Shown: piece after piece, positions 21,283 through 33,520 of the stretch
How the letters are laid out: each line of letters begins with the position of its first letter
Numbering within the stretch: position 1 is the first letter of the stretch
DNA from: Scenedesmus sp. ARA3
Taxonomy: Eukaryota > Chlorophyta > Chlorophyceae > Sphaeropleales > Scenedesmaceae
Direction: 5' to 3'
Assembly (NCBI GenBank): GCA_004335835.1
Contig: RWJK01001013.1
Location: 202,314 to 266,313, forward strand
DNA length: 64,000 nt
Translations under genes and position numbers: made by a program
The notes under the pieces: model-generated
What the model was told of the DNA's origin: nothing
Databases searched by the model: none
What the model saw: only the letters and a program-made list of their open reading frames with translations

Positions 21283-24200
21283 TCACTCCTGCGCAGCCTC
21301 AGGAGCAGCTCCACTACCCGCAGCCTGCCTCACAGCAGTACCGCTGCCCCTGCCGCCGCGGCGGCCGCCACGCTCGCTGCGCTGCTGCTGCTGCTGGCCT
21401 GGCTCATGCCTGCCACCAGGCTCCCACGCACTGGGCCGTGCAGAAGAGGCAGCAGGTGCCGCAGGGTCTGGCGCAGGAGATTCACCAGGGGCGCCAGCAA
21501 CACTTGCAGCCCTGCCGCCACCACGCCTGCCGCCATCCCTGCCGCTGCCTCTGCCGCCCCTACCTCTGCCCCTAGAGGCCTGCTGCTGCTGCTGCTGGTT
21601 GCCACTCTGGCTCTGATCAGCAGCAACTGCTGCACCAGCAGCGCTGGCAGTTTCTCCTGCTGCTGCTGCTGCTGCTGCAGGTGCTGGGGCTCTAGGCCTT
21701 CGCTCCCGCCTGGGCCGGCTACCGCCAGCACTGGCAGCACCCTCAGACCTATCCACAGCAGCAGCAGCAGCAGCAGGACCAGAGCCGCTGCCAGCTTCCG
21801 CATCAGCTGCTGCTGGCCCTGCCGGCCGCCCGCCACCTGCTGCTGCTCTGTCGCGCTCCCTGCGCGGCCGCCCATCCCTCTCCCGCCGCCGCTGCTGCCT
21901 ACCCTCACCCTCCTGCCTCTGCTGTCCCTGGTGCTCCGCTGATCCAGCTGCACCTGCATCTGCTGCTGCTGCTGTTGCGCCTGGTGTGCTGCCCTGCTGC
22001 GCCTTGTCTCTGCTGCCTCTGCTGCCACGCCCCCTGCTGCTGCTAGCCCCGTCACGCTCCCTGCTGCCATCTCCAGCAGCAGCAGCAGCACTGCCGTCTT
22101 CAGCTTCCCGCTCTTTTCGGCGGCCAGACCTGCTGCTGCTGCCGCCAGACCCTTCTTTGCTGCGCTTGCCAGCATTGCTGCCCCGCCGGCCATCCTTTTG
22201 CTGTTGCTGCTGATCACCAGCAGCAGCAGCAGCAGCTGCAGCAGCAGCCTTCTCTTCTTCGATCTGCTGCAGCAGCAGCTGCTGCTCCCTCATCACAGCC
22301 TCTTCGCTCTGGATCTCAGCCAGAGAGCGCACCTGCGGCTGCTGCTTGATGTACCATTTGTTGCCAGCTGGGGGGCTGCTGCCAGGCACAGCAAAGCTGA
22401 TGCTGCTGCTGCCTTTGAAGCTGCGGCTCAAGCTGCTGCTGCCGCCGCCTGCAGCAGGGCTGCTGCCAAACAGGCCGAAGCTGCCTGCTGCATCTGGTGC
22501 ACCGGCAGGCGAGGCCGCCGCTGCAGCAACAGAGATGGCCAGTGGGGACAAACCTGCAGCAGCACCTGCAGCAGCTGCTGCTGCGGAGCCCATCTGCAGG
22601 GCTCTGCTTAGGCCGCCAGCAGCACGCAGCTGCGTGATGGCACTAGACGGGCTGCTGCCCTGCTGCTGCTGGCTGCCGCTGCTGCTGCTGACTATACCTA
22701 CAGCTGCCGCAGCTGCTGCCTTTTCTCTTTGAAAAGCTGCCCAGCCAGTGGTGGCTCTGAGCTGCTCTTCTTGCTGCTGAATGTCACGCAGTGACAGCGC
22801 TGACGTGGCAGGTGGGCTACTGCCAGCAATGCCACCCCACGCAGGCCCAGGGCTGGCAGCAGCAGCAGCAGCAGCAGCAGCTGCCGTTGCTGTTTTGGAC
22901 TTGCTTTTCGCTACTGCCAGAGGAGAGGTGCGATTGGAGACAAAGTCAGCGAGCGACAGCTTGACCACACTGCCGCTGCTGCCTGCTGCTGCTAATGTAC
23001 TGCTGCTGCCAGCGCCAGCTGTGGAAGGTGCCTGCACGGCACTGCCTGCTGCACTGAGCTGAGCATGCGGCCTGGCAGGTGGCAGCAGCGGCGAGCTGCG
23101 CGGAAAGTTGCTGCCACTGCCGCTGCTGCCCACAGGGCGTTCTGTGGTCGCCGCTGCTGCTGCTGCTCCGCTGCTAGGAGTAGGAGGCAGTGCAGTGCGG
23201 GACTTGCTGAGCGGTGGTGTTACCAGACCGGCAGCAGCCGGTGATGCGGCAGCAGGCGCTTGCTGCTGCTTTGCTGCTGCACTGCTGGTACTGCCAGCAC
23301 TGCCGCTGCCAGCTGCTGCTGCTGCAGACGCAAGTCGAGGCGTAACCTCTCCACTTGACGATGCAACAGCAGTGGCCTGCTTTGGCGCAAGTTGCTGCTG
23401 CTGCTGCTGTGCCCCAGGACCAGCTGCTGTTGCTGCTGCTGCCTCAACCCCCAGCAGCTCCCTGAGTGATGCGGCACCGCCCGATGCAGCAGAAGCAGCC
23501 TGCTTTAGAGCCACCCCACCCCATGCAGGACCCTTTGGGGCCTCCGGCTTGCTGCTGCTGCCGCTGCTGCTGCTGCCATCGGGGCCAACAGAACCAGCAG
23601 CAGCAGCAGCAGGTGCAGCAGCAGGCAGTGGCTTCTCCAGCTCCCCAGTAAGGAACATGGACAGGCCGCCCTTGCGCACCTGCTGCAGCTTCTTCGCACT
23701 CTTCTGCCCTGCAGCAGGCGACGGCTGCTGCCCAACTGCTGCCACACTGCTGCCCTCATCTGCAACCTCTGCCTCCTGCCTTTGCGCCGCAGCAGCTGCT
23801 GCTGCTTGCAGTGCAGGTGCAGACGTGGACAGCAGCGCAGCACCACCTACAAAGCTGCCTGTCCTGGGAGACCTGCCAGTGAAGCTGCTGCCGCCAGCAC
23901 CAGCTGAAGATGCCAGGTCACCTTCCCCAGCCCCAGGCCCTAGATACAGCTTGTTTGCCACAGCTTGTGCCCGCGACAGCAGCGCTTGGATGTCGTCAAG
24001 CGGCAATGCACCTGCCCGCAGCTGATTCAGCGCATCCAGCAAGCTCCCTTTCAGGCTAAGCTTGGCCATCTGCTGCGCATCTAATAGCGTGCCAGACTGC
24101 TGCTTTGCTTCTAGGGCTTCTACCTGCTGCAGCTTCTTCAGCAGGTTGCGGTGCAGCTTCTGTGCAGCCTCGCGCTGCGCAGCCAAGCGGCCGCCATCAT

Positions 24201-26616
24201 TGGTGAAGCTGCCGCTTGCGCCGCCGTTGCTGCTGCTGCTGCTGCCGTCAGGTGCTGCGCCAAGTGCTTGCTGCTGCTGCTGCTGCTGGTGAGGCTGCCA
24301 GCTTGTGCTACGTGCTGCTGCTGCTTGTTGACCCTGCTCAGGTTCATGCTCGAACCAGCTGCGAGAGGCTGCAGTCAATGCGCCTCGTGCTGCTGCAAGT
24401 GCTGCTGCATCATGGTGGCTGGCACCTGCAGCAGTACTGGGGTAGCTGCTAGCCAGGGCCTGAGGGTAGTTGGTGGGCCGCCTGCCCTGCTGCAGCCGGC
24501 GGTACAGGTGCTGCAGTGGCGTGGGTGGCGCTTTGACTGTGGAAGCGTCCACCTGCTGCTGCTGCTGCTGCTGCTGTGTTGGCTCTTCAGGCACATGCTC
24601 TCCCCAGCGCCTGCGAGGCCTGCCTGCTGCTGCTTCCGCCTCTGCTGCTTGTTGCTGCTGCTGCTGCTGCCGTTGCTGCACAGCTGCTGCCTCAGCCGCC
24701 GCTTTCTTGGCTGCTGCAGCTGCTGCGTCTGCTGCTGCTGCTGCGGATTGTGGCACCACTCCAAATGCTAGCTGCTTGTAGAGCTGCTCAAGCTCAGCCA
24801 GCAAGTGTGGTGGCAGTGCTTCAAAGGCATGCCGCGCCTCTGCCAGTGTCATGTCTAAGTTTCGTACTGCCACTGCCAGGCAGTACGCCTTGAGCAGTTT
24901 GGCACCTGAGCGGCAGTGGATGCGTGGCAGCGGGAGCAGCAGTTTAGCGCGTCGTGGCATGGCAAGTGTGCGGGGGCAGTGCTGAATGTGACACATGCAA
25001 CATCAAGTGAAGCACCAGCTGCGGCAGCGATGTCCACATCTGCTGAGCAATGGTCTGTCATCCGTCATGGTATGCTCAAGTGTCACGCAGCGCCAATTCC
25101 TGTTGGCATTGCACCCCTGCCTTGCATGCACAGCAGTGCTGCAGCCTGCACTGCTGCAGCTGGCCCACCCTCAAGCATACTGCTGCACATACGGCTAGAC
25201 ATCAAGAAAAGACCATAAGCAAAAAGCCAGCACTCAAGCCGCCTCACCTGCCACGTCAGCGTACTCCAGGATGGCCAGTGCACTGCGCGGCTCCACCATC
25301 TGCTGCGCCACCACGCGCTCACACAGCACATGCAGCGGCTCAGGGAAGCTGCTGCCACCGCTGCTGCTGCTGCTGCTGCTGCCACCGCTGCTGCTGCTGC
25401 TGGCGTTGGCCTGCTGCCTGTGCACACTGTCTGCTGCTGCTGTGTAGTCCAGCTCATGATCTAGATCTTCATCGGCTGCTGCATCAAAACCATCTGCTCC
25501 TGCTGCCGCTGCTTGCCTAGCCCTTGCTGCTGCAGCAGCAGCAGGGCCAAACGCCACCATGTCGCTGCTGTGATCTGCATGCTCAGGCAGCACAGGTGCT
25601 ACCCAGCTCTGCAGAGCCAAGCTGTGCTTCTCACCCACAGCGACTTGTGTGATGTGCCGGGGGCCGTGCACCCGAACTGGTACCACAGGCGCTGTGGGCC
25701 CCACCCACGCCTTGAGCATTGCCTTCAGCGCAGCAGCACTGCTGCTGCTGCTGGTGTTTGTGGCAGGAGCGGCGGTGCTACCACTACTGCTTGGCCCTGC
25801 ATAGGTGCTGGTGCTGCTGGTGCTGCTGGTGCTGCTGCTTATGACTTGCGGAGGAGCTTGGCTGCTGCTGGTGCTGACAGCTGCAGGGGTAGTGGTGGTG
25901 CCGCTGCTGCTGCTGCGTGTGTCTGCTGTGCCTGCGCTCATGCTGCTTGCTGCTGCTGCCTCTGCTGCGCTGGCCTGCTGCTGCCGAGGAGCCTGAGCAT
26001 CTTCTGCAGCATCAGGCGCAGCAGCAGATGCGGCAGCTGCTCCTGTGGCACTAGCTGATACTGCTCTTCTGCCGGAACCAGCATCCTTCCCTGCTGCTGC
26101 TGCTGCTGCTGCTGCTTTTTCAGAGCCTTGCTGCTGCTGCTGCTGCTGCTCTGGTGCTTTCTTCCTCCGCTTGCCGTCCCTGCTCTCCCACATGAACACA
26201 AACCCCTCTTCCGTCACAACCGCAGTGCGGTTCTTGCCTGCTGACAGGCTCACAACCCCAAGCCCCGCAAGCGGCCCAGCTACCTCCAGAGCTCTAGGTA
26301 TTGGTGCTGCAGAAGGCCAGGTCAGCACCACACCATCACGCGTTAGGCAGGAGGTGTGCGCTGCACCTGCAGCAATGGCAACTGCCACGGGCCGCATCAC
26401 ATCTGACTGGCCATGATGAAATGCCAGCTGCTCAGAGCTGAGCGGGTCAGCAGCAGCAGCACTTGCAGCTGCTGCTGCTGCTGCTGCTGTGCCAGCTGCT
26501 GAGTCAGCAGTGCCAGAACCTGCAGCAGGTGGCGCTGCCTGTGCATTGCCACTGCTGCCTGCGGCAGTACTGCTGCTGCCCGCCGCCGCTGTGCTGCTTG
26601 CGCCTGTGCCTGTCCC

Positions 26617-26650
<34 letters not shown>

Positions 26651-29600
26651 CTGGCAGTGTCTCTGCAGCCTGCCAGCTGCACCTTGCGGGGAGTGACCAC
26701 CTTATGGCCAAAGGTGAACACCTCGCCATCGGCAGTCAGCACAACTGCAAGACAGAAAGATCAGGGGCGGCATGTTGAGAACACTTGTGGAATTGCTGGC
26801 ATACAAACACGTGCACGTACGCACATGCAGGTTCACACAAGCATGCCAGCTGATAAGGGCACGCACACAGGCATGCTTGCTGACATCGCACACATGCAAG
26901 CACACTTGCTCGCATGGGCACGCTTAGCCATGCGCGCATGCAGGCAGGCAGGCTTGCTCACTTGTGCCCGAGCGGACTGCACGAGCGCATGCACCTATCA
27001 GAGCACACGCACACACATCTGCGTGTGCATGCGCGCAAACACACATGCATTCATGCGCACTGACATGAGCACGCACGCACACAAGCACGCATGCATGTAT
27101 ACGCGAAACTGCGCGCACACACGCACACGTGCAAACCCAGGCTTGCTTCCAAAGACGTACACACGGCGTGCATGATCACAAGCTTGCATGCACGCATGCT
27201 AGCTGCCAAAGGGCCGCAACAACACGGGCGGGCATGCAGGCGCGCTAGCTTTCAAGGGCACGCATTAAGACGCGCGCATGCAGCACACGCCCACAATACA
27301 CACACGCGCGCGCTCGCACGCACACACGCGGGCACCTGCACACGCGCATGCTCACCTGCACACGTACAAGCACACGCACACGCAAGCGCATGAGCGCACC
27401 TGATCAAGAACACGCACGCGCGCATGCGAGCTGAATGCACGCACATGCACGAGCGCGCCTGCACCCCACACACACCTGCACCACACGTGCAAACACAAAC
27501 GCACCCGCATGCGCAATGCGCCCGCCCACCCGCACGCATATGCGCACCTGCATGCGCACACACGCGCGCGTACACGCGCACACACACATGCACCCGCACC
27601 TGTGCACACACACATGCACGCGCACGCACACACGCCCACGCATATCCGCGCGCATGAGCACACACAAACAAACAAATACACACATGCACAGACGCACAAG
27701 TATGCGCACACATGCACGCACGTGCACGTGCACATGCACATGCACATGCACGCACACACGCACACACCTGCACGCGCACATAGCCGCTTAGGCGGATGCC
27801 TTTGGGCACGCACGCATGCAATTGCAGCTTACTCAGCTTGCAAGCTTATTCAGAGAAGCACGCATGCACACACGCGCACATGCGCTCACATGTTTGTTCA
27901 GAGGAGCACACGCGCGCACGCGCATGCGCGCACATGCTTGATGACATGAGCACGCATGCACGCGCGCCAGAGAGCGCATTTTTGAGCAGATGCAGAAGCG
28001 TCCTAGTACATGCACACATGCGCGCGTGCACACACACATATGCAAACATATGACATATGCGCTTGCTTGCAGAGCACACCTGCACACCTGAACGTCCCAC
28101 GTGCCCGCACACGCACACTCGCGCGCGCGTGAGCATACGCGGCCAAAAGTGCACCCATACACAAGGGCATAAGGGTGTTGTTTTCATTGTGACAGCGCGC
28201 GCGCGCACAGATACGTTCATGAACAGTTCATCTGCAGATGAGCAGCTGCTCATGCAAGCACCAACATGATCACATACGCCAGCCCCGCTGCCAGGCAGCA
28301 CTACAGATCGCACAACATCACGGCAATAGTGCAGCAATACCCCACAACACCCAGCGCCCCGCAACCCGCAACCCCGGCGCTAGCGGTACCCACCTGTGTG
28401 GTGCTTGGCAGCTGCCACTTTCACCAGCCGCCGGCCCCTCAATGACTCCACAAGGCGAGGGGTGGGGTTGCAGGCACTGTCGCTGCTGCCATACCCAAGC
28501 CTGCAAACAGCAGTGGGCAAGCCAGCGCACAGCAAGTCAGCTTTACTGCGCTGAGGTCAGAACTGAAGTCATACAACTGACTTGAATGCAGCGTTGATCA
28601 ATATAAGACCTTGAATGCTTGAACAACTGCACGCACGAGCCCGTTGATAGCCTGCCGGTTACCGCTGGGGTGCAGATGCTGCTGCTGCTGCCGCCAAAGC
28701 ACACTGCAAGCGCTGCCACAACAACCAGCTGCAAGGCACTCACTGGCCGCTGGCGTTTGCTCCCCAGGTGTACACATCCCCTGTGCACATGACAGCTGCC
28801 GAGTGCTTGTTTGCTGCAGCCAGGGCCACCACGCGCTGCCGGGGAGGCAGCCCAGTCACCCTACAAAGGGGAGCAGCAGACAGAAGGGGCAATGCATGCA
28901 GTTCAGTCGCTTTCAGGTGCAGCCACACCCTCAAATCAAAGCCTTGCATCTGCACTTGCAGCAATTTAGTTGCTGTCAGCAGCAGATGGGGCAGCTGCAT
29001 CCGCGAGCAGGATGTCACCTCTGGCAGTCATAAACGCTGCCCTGCAGCACCAACATCGCCGCCAGCGCTCTAAAACACTCTCAACGTATGCTGCTGATGA
29101 GTACTAACCACGCATTGCTCTGCTGTGTCTGCGTCTGCAGCTGCTGCTGCTGCTGTGTTGCTCACTTCCTGGGTGTGGGTTGGCTGTCCACTGCCCCATA
29201 GCCCAGCCGACCATCTTTGTTGATGCCCCAGCTGAACACCTCGCCTGCAGCAGCAGCGGAGGCAGCAGGTGATATACAAGATACAGGTGGCTGTGTGTGC
29301 TGCCTCGAACTTTCAAACGCTCCACCTGCAACACAACTTCATGCACCAGCTGTGTGCCTGTCACAACCTTAAAATCAAACTCCACAGCCATCGCTGAGCA
29401 CAGCTAGTACAGGCAGCCCCACCTGCACTGGTTGCGACCAGCGTGTGGTGCTTTGCGGCAGCCACAGCCACCACGGTGCGCTTGCCCAAGCCAGCCACCA
29501 AGCGCGGGAAGATCTGGCAGCACAGGCGGCAGCAGCACCAGACACAAGCATAAGACAAGGATTGTTGCCTGCCTGAATCCTGATCTGCCATGCTTGTGAA

Positions 29601-31882
29601 TGGCAGATGCTGAATCCTGACTGTTCTGTGGCAGCACCACGGCACCACCCATGCGCCCCAGCACACAAGCCAACAGATGCACAGGGAGTGTTGGGGGTGT
29701 GCTGCTGGCTAGCAGGAGCTCTCAGCCCGACATGCAGCATTCACGTCACATGCAAAGGCGCCTAACTGCTACTGTGACTGACAAGTGACCTAAAAACATC
29801 TGTAGTGCTCACCTGTGCACTGCTGCCGCTGTGGATGTGGAAGTCAGCATGACCCAGCCGCCCGCCCCTTCCGTATCCAAACGTAAACAGCCGGCCATCG
29901 CCAGTCACCACAGCAGAGTGAAACTTGGCAGCCGAGGCGGCAACGATCCGCTCAGCGGGTGACGGCGCAGCAGCTGCTGCGCGACTGTCACCGGTGGCAC
30001 TGCTGCTGGTGCCAGTGCCAGCTGCCGGGCCGCTGCTGCTGCCGCTGCTGCTGCTTGCTGCTGCTGCATCTGGGTGGTGCAGCTCCACCCTCACTGGTGT
30101 CAAGTGCAGGTCAGTAGATCCTGCAAAGGTCAATACAGCATTGTTGTGCCCACATATAACATTGCCATCCCAATACTGTTCTACACTGCTGCCAAACCTT
30201 GTGTTGGTCCGGCACAGGCTATCTTGTGTCACAGTTGGTGCGCAAACAGCACTGGCTCTGACAAGTTTCACCTCGTTTTTTTAATCAGATAGTTGTTGCT
30301 GCAAGGCCATGCCAGACTAGGAGCCCCGCTGCTCTGCCACCTGCGCTCCTCAACACCACCCCTAGCCCTCACCTGAGCCCAGCATGAGGTTTGCTCCATT
30401 GCCCCAGCTGTACAGGCAGCTGAAGCCAGCAACACTGGCTTCTGCTGCTGCCCTGGCCTGCCCTGGCCCAGCTGCTGCTGCTACTGCTGCTGCTGCTGCT
30501 GAGCTGCCCTGCTGCGCCAGCAGCAGCTGCTGCTTGAGCTCGCGTGACACCAAGTCCAATGGCAGCCGACCCTGCTGGGCAAACAGTGCACAAGCACGCA
30601 GCAGAGCATAACCACGTGGCAGGATTAGCACTTGTGACCATGTAATGAACGGACACATAACAGGAGGGTTGCTTGCGTGCCAGGGATCAGCAGATGTGCC
30701 TTGTTAGCAAAGCAAAAGAAAGGCATGGCTGCCTGTCGAGCGCGTGCCCTGCTGCTGCTGCTGCTGTGATACAGTGGCAACCCCAAACTGCACGCTCCAG
30801 CCCTATGCGCAAGGACCCTGCTGCTGTTACCAGAAATCTGCCTAGAGTTGATGTGATCTCTGCCTAGAGTTGATGTGATCTCTGAAGCTGTGCCAAAGCG
30901 TGGTGCTGCTGCCGCACCTTGCTGTCTGTCACATCCAATGAGCCTCCATGCGCCAGCAGCCGCGCTGCAACACCCAGGCTGCCCTGATGCAGCGCCTTGT
31001 GCACAGCAGACCTGCACATGTGCAGCAAGACGGCCACACGTCATGCTGTTGGGATTGGTGCGCCTTGCAGCGGGCCGCAGCCACTGGCAAGGCAGCTGAA
31101 CAAGCACCTGTGCACCTGTGCTGTTGATGCTTGCAGGAAACAGCTCCCTGCAGCCTGCTGCACATGTTGCCTGCTACAACATGGGGACCATGAACAGCTG
31201 CTGCATACTGCTACTACTGCTTCACCCAGCCGCTCTCTTGCAATACAGAGCATCCAAGCACATGCTGTGCTAGACATGCACAGCATCTGCCATGCACAAG
31301 TTGCGCTGTAGGTCACCCAATGTGCTTACACGCACGAGCACTAGCTGTCCTGCCAGCTGCAGTTGCCAGCCATGCAGCCACGCACCAGCCTGACTCGCCA
31401 TCCTGCAAGTTTGCATCTGCTCCTGCCTCCAGCAACTGCTGCACGGCTGCCACAGAGTTGCGCCACACCTGCAGCAGCACCAGCAGACGTCGTTGCAGGC
31501 ATGCCACCTGTCAACAGAGTGTTGTGTCCTAGGACGCAGCATGTACAGATAGCAATAGTGCACAGTGCAACAGGCATGATTTTTTCTTGACACCAGGATG
31601 TGCAAGGGAGCTTGGTAGCAGCATGGTTAAAGCATATTCAGTTGCTGCTCACTGGAGCCAAGGCTGCTGCTCACCGCAAGGTGGAGGGGGTACGCGTCGA
31701 ACGCGGTTTGCCTGAGGATAGGATTACACTAAGGTGAGTACTTGAACTTGAAGCTGCCAGAGAGGCGATCATGGCAGTGGCAGGACAGCACACCTGTTCA
31801 CATCCCTGGAGAACTTGCTGAGGGCGTGAGCCAGCTGCAAAGACGACCCATTGCAAACCGCAGCTGAGATCAAGTCAGCCAT
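21283..31882 (-). CDS. IBTK: Ankyrin-RCC1-BACK protein of the IBTK type, 2107 residues
   Basis: Twelve exons: 31794-31882, 31675-31711, 31386-31468, 30918-31011, 30373-30571, 29813-30120, 29423-29513, 29166-29244, 28744-28860, 28394-28500, 25248-26744, 21283-24905. Start MADLISAAVCNG. Residues 30-110 are ankyrin repeats (VQQLLEAGADANLQDGESGW). Residues 150-560 are RCC1-like blades (LYSWGNGANLMLG, FTFGYGRGGRLGHADFH, VFSWGINKDGRLGYG, VYTWGANASGQLGYG). Residues about 870-940 (LAILEYADVAG, then AKLLKAYCLAVAVRNLDMTL) match the BTB C-terminal/3-box region of IBTK; a full BTB core is not evident. The rest is Ala/Ser/Gln-rich, with conserved islands (PAWGGIAGSS, LSLRDIQQQEEQLR, KWYIKQQPQVRSLAEIQSEE) and RGG-rich stretches near the end. 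Animal IBTK is a cullin-3 substrate adaptor; the same role here is inferred. Every junction keeps frame. Confidence 0.85.
26780..28215. repeat. 1.4-kb degenerate CA/CG/TG (alternating purine-pyrimidine) tract in an intron
   Basis: Nearly the whole of intron 10 of the IBTK-like gene is made of ACGCACACACGC- and GCATGC-like steps. The plus strand is rich in C and A and the minus strand in G and T. Long open frames inside it encode only Cys/Val/Arg/Ala or His/Thr strings and are artefacts. Such DNA can adopt left-handed (Z) form. Confidence 0.85.
30839..30884. repeat. 22-bp tandem repeat, two copies, in an intron
   Basis: GCCTAGAGTTGATGTGATCT is repeated head to tail within the intron before exon 30373-30571. 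Confidence 0.8.
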
Positions 31883-33520
31883 ACGCCTAGTGCGATGAAC
31901 AGCTCTACTCCATCCTGCAAATTGTGTGTGAGAGCTTATCTCCCCACTGTCGCAGCGTTAGCAGCAAATCAACATGCATGCGTGCTTGTCAATAAGCTCG
32001 AGTATTGTCTTAAAGGCGCCATTTTACGCCAGCCTACTCAGCAGAAACAACACGTCACATGGGTGCTTGTCACTCCAGCTCAACCACCAAGGTAACTTTT
32101 TTGCAGGGAGTGCTGTGCTCGATGTGGCAGGAACCGCTTAGTTCCATGTAAGACACGTTGATTGCGCGTACTACAAAGTCACAGCACCTTGCTGTCTTCA
32201 GCGTCGAGTGAAAGCAGTACTGCAGTACGCTGATACCAGGCTGGTACCATGAGAGGCACTGCAGCCTTCTGACAGCGGCCGATGGCAGGTGTAACACAGA
32301 TGCCAGCCAGACAAGCATGAAAAACTCTAGCACTTGTGCAATGCCTCCAGAGGTGCTGAAGGAGTCGAGGCGATAGCTTTCAGCAGGGCATGCATGAATG
32401 TATCAAATTCAGGAATGTGAAAACACACAGCGACACCCAGACGCCAACATTCATGGGCCGCAAAAACAATATGCTGGCCATAGCACACCAAGGTTGTGAA
32501 AATTTAAATGAGCGACCGCCTTGGACCGCTTATGCAAGGTGCAAACTGGAACACGTGATTACACACAGGTGTCAGACCAGAGATGTGCCAGCTTGGACAC
32601 GTGGGGTTCGCACACAGTTGCCACAACGATGCAAATATGCCATAGCCTGGAAAGCCTTGTATCACAGTAGGCAATGTGTGCCGGGCACGTGCTCTTGCCA
32701 GACTGTACAAGTGGCTGCGCACACAGCCTGAGCAGATCACAGCTGTTGCGGGCCCACCCTGATGCCATCGGTAATGTGTGTTGATACGTGATGAACAAAC
32801 ATATCACACAATGTTGCACAGCGCGGATCTGTCTCTCCAGGTGATGACAACTGGGGGGACAAGCTGATGCAAGTGCTGTGCATGTCACTCAAACACCTAC
32901 AACACTGGTACATAAGCTGTCCCTGCAACCCTGTTCAAGACCACGCAACAAACACCTGAACGCAACCAAACAAGATGCGTGCACCACCCCTCCAAAGCGT
33001 CGCGTACGTACTTGAGTAAGTGCAAAACTTCACAAATTGTTGGCTGCAGCACCAACACGCCTCATGCTGACCTGGCTGCACCACATGCCTGGAAAGGCTT
33101 CTCGCGTGTTGATCTGCTCACAGATGCCAGCACACATGTGCATCATGCTGCCTTATGTCCGGGACTGTGCTCTCACGCGTTGCTTGAATGCTACAGCAAC
33201 TAGTACTGCTGTCAAGCACACACAGGATCATGCCACTTGACTGAGATGCTAAGCATATGCGGCAGCTGTCGGCTATTACAGACCAGCAAACGTGCATGGT
33301 GCATGTATCAGCTGGAGCAGGGACGGATGTGCATCATGCGGCAGATTCGGCGCATGGCAGTCACGCACACCTTGCCGCCATGAGGTAGCATTGCTTGACT
33401 CTGAGGCCGCAGCTCACTGAGATATGACCGGAGCCAACCGCATGTGCAGCTGACTGATGTCATACTTGACGTAGAACCAGATAGCCTGCGGCATGGGATG
33501 CGCTGCGCACTGCAGTGCGC
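31883..33520. other. Intergenic region upstream of the IBTK-like gene
   Basis: About 1.6 kb holding the promoter of the IBTK-like gene and the 3' flank of the membrane-protein gene. No coding frame, RNA gene or clear repeat is recognised. Confidence 0.45.

Noticed and set aside
21330..24025. Long open frames in other frames and on the opposite strand of the IBTK-like terminal exon
   Set aside because: They are homopolymer strings (Ala, Leu, Gln, Cys) from triplet runs read in shadow frames. The minus-strand frame that splices to the RCC1 exons is the real one.
26489..28162. Many frames of 60-230 codons over the CA/CG tract
   Set aside because: They encode only two-to-four-letter residue strings and lie within an intron; they are artefacts of alternating DNA.
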